Positions 60,136 through 64,000 of a stretch of 64,000 nucleotides of DNA are shown in pieces. Location: the NCBI GenBank assembly GCA_015494295.1, contig WGBO01000056.1, positions 52,262-116,261 of the forward strand, given 5' to 3'. The position numbers and the translations under genes were made by a program. Origin of the DNA: Gammaproteobacteria bacterium. Lineage in GTDB: Bacteria > Pseudomonadota > Gammaproteobacteria > DSM-19610. Position 1 is the first letter of the stretch, and each line of letters opens with the position of its first letter. The notes beneath the pieces were generated by a model. The model did no database searches, was not told the origin of the DNA, and was given only the letters and a program-made list of their open reading frames with translations.

Positions 60136-60747
60136 TCATGATGGCAGGTAGTCTCGCAACAGTTGTTGATCCTGCGCAACATTGAGGTTGATGAACTGTT
60201 GCGGCGTGTCGGAGAAATCCACCTCCACGGCGCCGGTTTCCGCCAGCCACCGGTTCGCCGCGCGCCGGCCGCTGTCCAGCCAGGCTTCCAGCGTCGGGGC
60301 CAGCGAGGCGTGGAGCAGGGCGAACACCGGTTCCGGCCTGCCGTTCAGGCTCGCCACGCCGGCGCGGCTGTCTGCCGCCGCCACTGCTTCGGCCATGCGC
60401 CGCGGATAGCCCGGGTCGACCAGCGGCGCGTCCACCGGCAGCGTCAGCAGCCAGGGCGTGGTTGCCGCGCGCAGCCCGGCCAGCATGCCGGCCAGCGGTC
60501 CCTGGAAGTTCTCGCGCGTATCCTCGATTACCGGAAAACCGTAGCGCCGGTAGCGGTCGAGGTTGCGGTTGGCGCTGATCAGGGTGGGGCCGGGGTGGGT
60601 GGCGAGACGTTCCAGCAGGTGTTCGACCGCCGGCCGCCCGGCGACGTCCATCAGCCCCTTGTCACGGCCGCCCATGCGGCTGCCCCGGCCACCGGCGAGG
60701 ATGAGCAGGCTGATATCCGAAAGGGGAATGGGCGTGTGCGCGGTCAT
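60136..60747 (-). CDS. mobA: Molybdenum cofactor guanylyltransferase MobA
   Basis: LLILAGGRGSRMGGRDKGLMDVAGRPAVEHLL, LTLPVDAPLVDP, QQFINLNVAQD. Confidence 0.93.
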   Translation of the reverse strand: MTAHTPIPLSDISLLILAGGRGSRMGGRDKGLMDVAGRPAVEHLLERLATHPGPTLISANRNLDRYRRYGFPVIEDTRENFQGPLAGMLAGLRAATTPWLLTLPVDAPLVDPGYPRRMAEAVAAADSRAGVASLNGRPEPVFALLHASLAPTLEAWLDSGRRAANRWLAETGAVEVDFSDTPQQFINLNVAQDQQLLRDYLPS

Positions 60748-60843
60748 GGTCTGTCGGGTTCCGGAAGCCGGAGTCTAGCACGCCCGCCCGCGGCCGGTCT
60801 GTGCCTGTGGCGGCCTTGCCCCCGGCGCGGTTACCATAGTGTC

Positions 60844-61767
60844 ATGACAGCAGTTTCAGCCAGTTCGGGGGGCGCATCGGAGGTACCGGGCGTGGTCGAA
60901 CGTTTCCTCGACGCCCTGTGGGTGGAGAACGGGCTCAGCGAGAATACCCTGGCGGCCTATCGTCGCGACCTGTGCGGTTTCGACCGCTGGCTGCGGCCGC
61001 GCGGCGTGGCGCTGGCCGAGGCCGGTGAGGCCGACCTGACCGCCTACCTGGCCGCCCAGTACCGGATCGGGCGCAAGTTGCGCAGTAACGCGCGCCTGCT
61101 GTCAACGCTGCGCCGTTTCTACCGCTACCTGGTGCGCGAGGGGCGCCGCGGCGACGATCCCAGCGCCGACATTTCCTCGCCCAGGCTCGGCAGGCCCTTG
61201 CCGCACACGCTCAGCGAAACCCAGGTCGAGGCGTTGCTGGCGGCGCCGGATACCGGTCAGCCCGTCGGCCTGCGCGACCGCGCCATGCTGGAGTTGCTCT
61301 ACGCCAGTGGCCTGCGGGTGTCAGAACTGGTTGCCTTGGAAGCGGACAACATCAACCTGAACCAGGGGGTGGCGCGCATCGTCGGCAAGGGCGACAAGGA
61401 GCGGCTGGTGCCGGTCGGCGAGGAGGCGCTGCGCTGGATCGTCCGCTACCTGCGCGACGCGCGGCCCGCGCTGTTGCGCGGCGCCTCCGTGGAACCACTG
61501 TTCGTGTCCCGCAAGGCCTGCGCCATGAGCCGCCAGGCGTTCTGGTACAGGGTGCGCCAATATGCAAAAAAGGTAAGGATTTTCACGCACTTGTCGCCAC
61601 ATACCCTGAGACACGCGTTTGCCACCCACCTGGTGAATCATGGCGCGGACCTGCGTGTCGTACAGATGTTGCTCGGTCACAGTGACCTGTCCACGACGCA
61701 GATCTACACCCATGTGGCGCGCGAACGCCTGCGCCAGTTACACGCCCGTCATCATCCCCGCGGTTGA
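60844..61767 (+). CDS. xerD: Site-specific tyrosine recombinase XerD
   Basis: Tyrosine recombinase HTLRHAFATHLVNHGADLRVVQMLLGHSDLSTTQIYTHVARERLRQL; immediately upstream of dsbC. Confidence 0.9.
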   Translation: MTAVSASSGGASEVPGVVERFLDALWVENGLSENTLAAYRRDLCGFDRWLRPRGVALAEAGEADLTAYLAAQYRIGRKLRSNARLLSTLRRFYRYLVREGRRGDDPSADISSPRLGRPLPHTLSETQVEALLAAPDTGQPVGLRDRAMLELLYASGLRVSELVALEADNINLNQGVARIVGKGDKERLVPVGEEALRWIVRYLRDARPALLRGASVEPLFVSRKACAMSRQAFWYRVRQYAKKVRIFTHLSPHTLRHAFATHLVNHGADLRVVQMLLGHSDLSTTQIYTHVARERLRQLHARHHPRG

Positions 61768-61846
61768 ATGCGGGTAGAATACTGAACCCGAAACGGGAAT
61801 CACTGTCCAATTCCGGCACCGATTCTCCCTCTGACAGGTATACATT

Positions 61847-62575
61847 GTGAATGCACTGAAAACAGTTCTGGCCGCGCTCGTGTTCGCGTGCCTCGCGCCG
61901 GCGGCGATGGCCGGCGAAGCGGAAGACCAGGCGACCATCCGCGGCGCGCTGCACGGCTTCCAGGTCAAGTCCATCGAGAAAACCCCCATCGAAGGCCTCT
62001 ATGAAGTCGTGGTCGGCGGCCAGGTGATCTACATCAGCGCCGACGGCCGTTACATCCTGCAGGGAGAACTGGTCGATTTTCGGGAAAAGAAAAGCCTGAC
62101 CGAGCAGCGCCGCTCCGCGATCCGCCGCGAACTCATGGCCTCGCTGGACGAAAGCAAGATGATCGTCTTCAAGCCGAAACAGACCCGCTACCGGGTGACC
62201 GTGTTCACGGACATCGATTGTGGCTATTGCCGCAAGCTGCACAACCAGATGGACGATTACCTGGCGCGCGGCATCGAAATCCGTTACCTGTTCTTCCCCA
62301 GGGCTGGCGAGAATTCCGAGTCCTACACCAAGGCCGTGTCGGTCTGGTGTGCCGAGGACCGGCAAAAAGCCCTCACCGATTCAAAGAATGGCCGTCCCGT
62401 GCCGAAGAAGACCTGTGACAACCCCGTGAAAGAACACATGCGGCTTGCCGAACAACTGGGTCTGCGCGGTACACCCTACATCCTGTTCGAGAACGGCCAG
62501 TCTCCACCCGGCTACGTGTCTCCGGAGCAGATGGAACGGATGCTGAAGCAGGTGAAGATCAGCCAGACCCGTTGA
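61847..62575 (+). CDS. dsbC: Thiol:disulfide interchange protein DsbC
   Basis: VTVFTDIDCGYCRKLHNQMDDYLARGIEIRYLFFPRAG; GTPYILFENGQSPPGYVSPEQM. Confidence 0.92.
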   Translation: MNALKTVLAALVFACLAPAAMAGEAEDQATIRGALHGFQVKSIEKTPIEGLYEVVVGGQVIYISADGRYILQGELVDFREKKSLTEQRRSAIRRELMASLDESKMIVFKPKQTRYRVTVFTDIDCGYCRKLHNQMDDYLARGIEIRYLFFPRAGENSESYTKAVSVWCAEDRQKALTDSKNGRPVPKKTCDNPVKEHMRLAEQLGLRGTPYILFENGQSPPGYVSPEQMERMLKQVKISQTR

Positions 62576-62606
62576 CAGCCAGCCGCCGCAACCGCAGGGA
62601 GTGAGC

Positions 62607-64000
62607 ATGGAATCGACGCTGGATACGCACCGGAAGGCACTGTCCATCAACCTGGACGACGGCAAGTACGGCACCATCGCGGAGATCGGCGCGGGCCAGG
62701 AAACTGCGCGCTGGTTCTTCCAGGTCGGCGGCGCGGCCGGCACCATCGCCAAGGCCATGTCGGCCTACGACATGACCTTCAGCGATTCCATCTACGGCAA
62801 CTGCAGGCGTTATGTCAGCCGCGAACGCCTGCAGGCCATGCTGGAACACGAATACGGACTGGTGACCGAACGCCTGGGGGCCAAGCGCGGCGACAGCAGC
62901 GCCTTCTTCGCCTTCGCCAACACGGTCGCCACCCACAGTTTCATCCGCAAGCAGGCCGGGCACGGCTGGCTGGGCATCCGTTTCCAGACCCGGCCGGGCG
63001 AACAGCCGTCGCAACTCGAGGTCCACGTGTGCCTGCGCGGCCAGGAAAGCGTCCAGGACCAGGAAACACTGGGTATCCTCGGCGTCAACCTGATCTATGG
63101 TGCTCTCTATCTGCACGAACAGCCCGAGGAACTGATTCGTTCCCTGATGCACCAGCTTTCCACCGACCTGCTGGAAATCGACATGATCGATTTCAGCGGG
63201 CCGGCTTTCGCGAGCGTCGACAACCGCCTGATGGCCCTGCGGCTGGTGCAGTACGGCCTGTCGCGGGCGGCCATGTTCCAGGCCGACGGCAAGGTGGTGC
63301 AGCCGGCGGACGCGCTGTACAAGAAGGCGGTGCTGGTGGAGCGCAGCCGCTTCCGGCCGCCGACCCACCTGAACATGAACCTGCTGGACCGTGCCCAGAC
63401 GACCTTCTGCAAGGATGCCGGTATCGGCGCCGACGAACTGATCGTGCTCAGCGAGATGACCCTGCACAACCTGGTGTCCGGCGAGGATATCGACGCGGCC
63501 GACTACCTGCACCGCGCGGAGATCCTGTGCGCGCTGGGCAAGCACGTGATGATCTCGGACTGCGGTGCCTTCTACCGCCTGGCGGAATACCTGTTCCGCC
63601 ATACCCGGCGACCGGTGGGCGTGGTGATGGGCGTGCCGACCCTGCGGCAGGTGTTCGACGAAAAGTACTACGAGGACCTGGAGGGCGGCATACTCGAGTC
63701 CTTCGGGCGCATGTTCCGCCACGACCTGCGCCTGTACGCGGGACCGGCGCTGGGCGCCGACGGCGACAGCGAGGTCACGGTGCACAATCTGGATATCCCG
63801 CCGCACCTCGGGCACCTGTACCAGCACCTGCTGGAGAACGGATATATTCGTGAACTGGACGGGATTCGCCGCGAGTACCTGTCGATATTCTCGCACGACG
63901 TGCTCGACAAGATCCGTGACGGCGACCCTGGCTGGATGGATATGGTGCCGGAGGCCGTGGCGCGCATCATCCGCGACAGGCAGTTGTTCCGCTACGCGGG
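62607..64000 (+). CDS. Conserved hypothetical protein, truncated by window end
   Basis: Continuous open frame to the window edge (MESTLDTHRKALSINLDDGKYGTIAEIGAGQETARWFFQVGGAAGTIAKAMSAYDMTFSDSIYG...). Absent from the ORF track because no stop is reached. Confidence 0.8.
   Translation, partial: MESTLDTHRKALSINLDDGKYGTIAEIGAGQETARWFFQVGGAAGTIAKAMSAYDMTFSDSIYGNCRRYVSRERLQAMLEHEYGLVTERLGAKRGDSSAFFAFANTVATHSFIRKQAGHGWLGIRFQTRPGEQPSQLEVHVCLRGQESVQDQETLGILGVNLIYGALYLHEQPEELIRSLMHQLSTDLLEIDMIDFSGPAFASVDNRLMALRLVQYGLSRAAMFQADGKVVQPADALYKKAVLVERSRFRPPTHLNMNLLDRAQTTFCKDAGIGADELIVLSEMTLHNLVSGEDIDAADYLHRAEILCALGKHVMISDCGAFYRLAEYLFRHTRRPVGVVMGVPTLRQVFDEKYYEDLEGGILESFGRMFRHDLRLYAGPALGADGDSEVTVHNLDIPPHLGHLYQHLLENGYIRELDGIRREYLSIFSHDVLDKIRDGDPGWMDMVPEAVARIIRDRQLFRYA

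Overview
This is a 64 kb window of GC-rich gammaproteobacterial-type chromosome, densely coding. From left to right: (1) ~0-11 kb, a co-directional accessory cluster with a 5'-truncated HlyD adaptor, a PqqD/RRE-like + M50 protease + HlyD fusion, a short SecA-like ATPase, a second HlyD/RND adaptor, a SapC-family protein, an O-methyltransferase, a P-loop kinase, two orphan proteins that look like PT-barrel (ABBA) prenyltransferases, and a radical SAM enzyme. I read this as a probable uncharacterised peptide or natural-product maturation and export system, and it is the best candidate here for an undescribed system. (2) A TonB receptor / periplasmic binding protein / GGDEF-EAL operon. (3) ppx/ppk. 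(4) A small MerR-controlled thioredoxin operon with a coupled 54-codon ORF. (5) tRNA-Leu(CAG), rnr, an OmpA-like lipoprotein, rlmB, rpsF-rpsR-DUF2232-rplI, dnaB, alr. (6) An rpf/DSF quorum-sensing locus (rpfG, a KAS gene, rpfF, rpfC). (7) radA, an FHA-FHA-PilZ protein, a CorC-like protein, ypjD, an MBL hydrolase, ffh. (8) A long AT-rich intergenic region with a near-consensus sigma54 promoter and a terminator on the minus strand, predicting a ~200 nt sRNA. (9) rpsP-rimM-trmD-rplS (rimM lacks an obvious canonical start codon), ogt, htpG, hslR, a MoxR/VWA pair, adk, a GGDEF protein, moeA-mobB-mobA, xerD, dsbC. All calls come from reading the sequence and recalled family motifs. No database searches were run.
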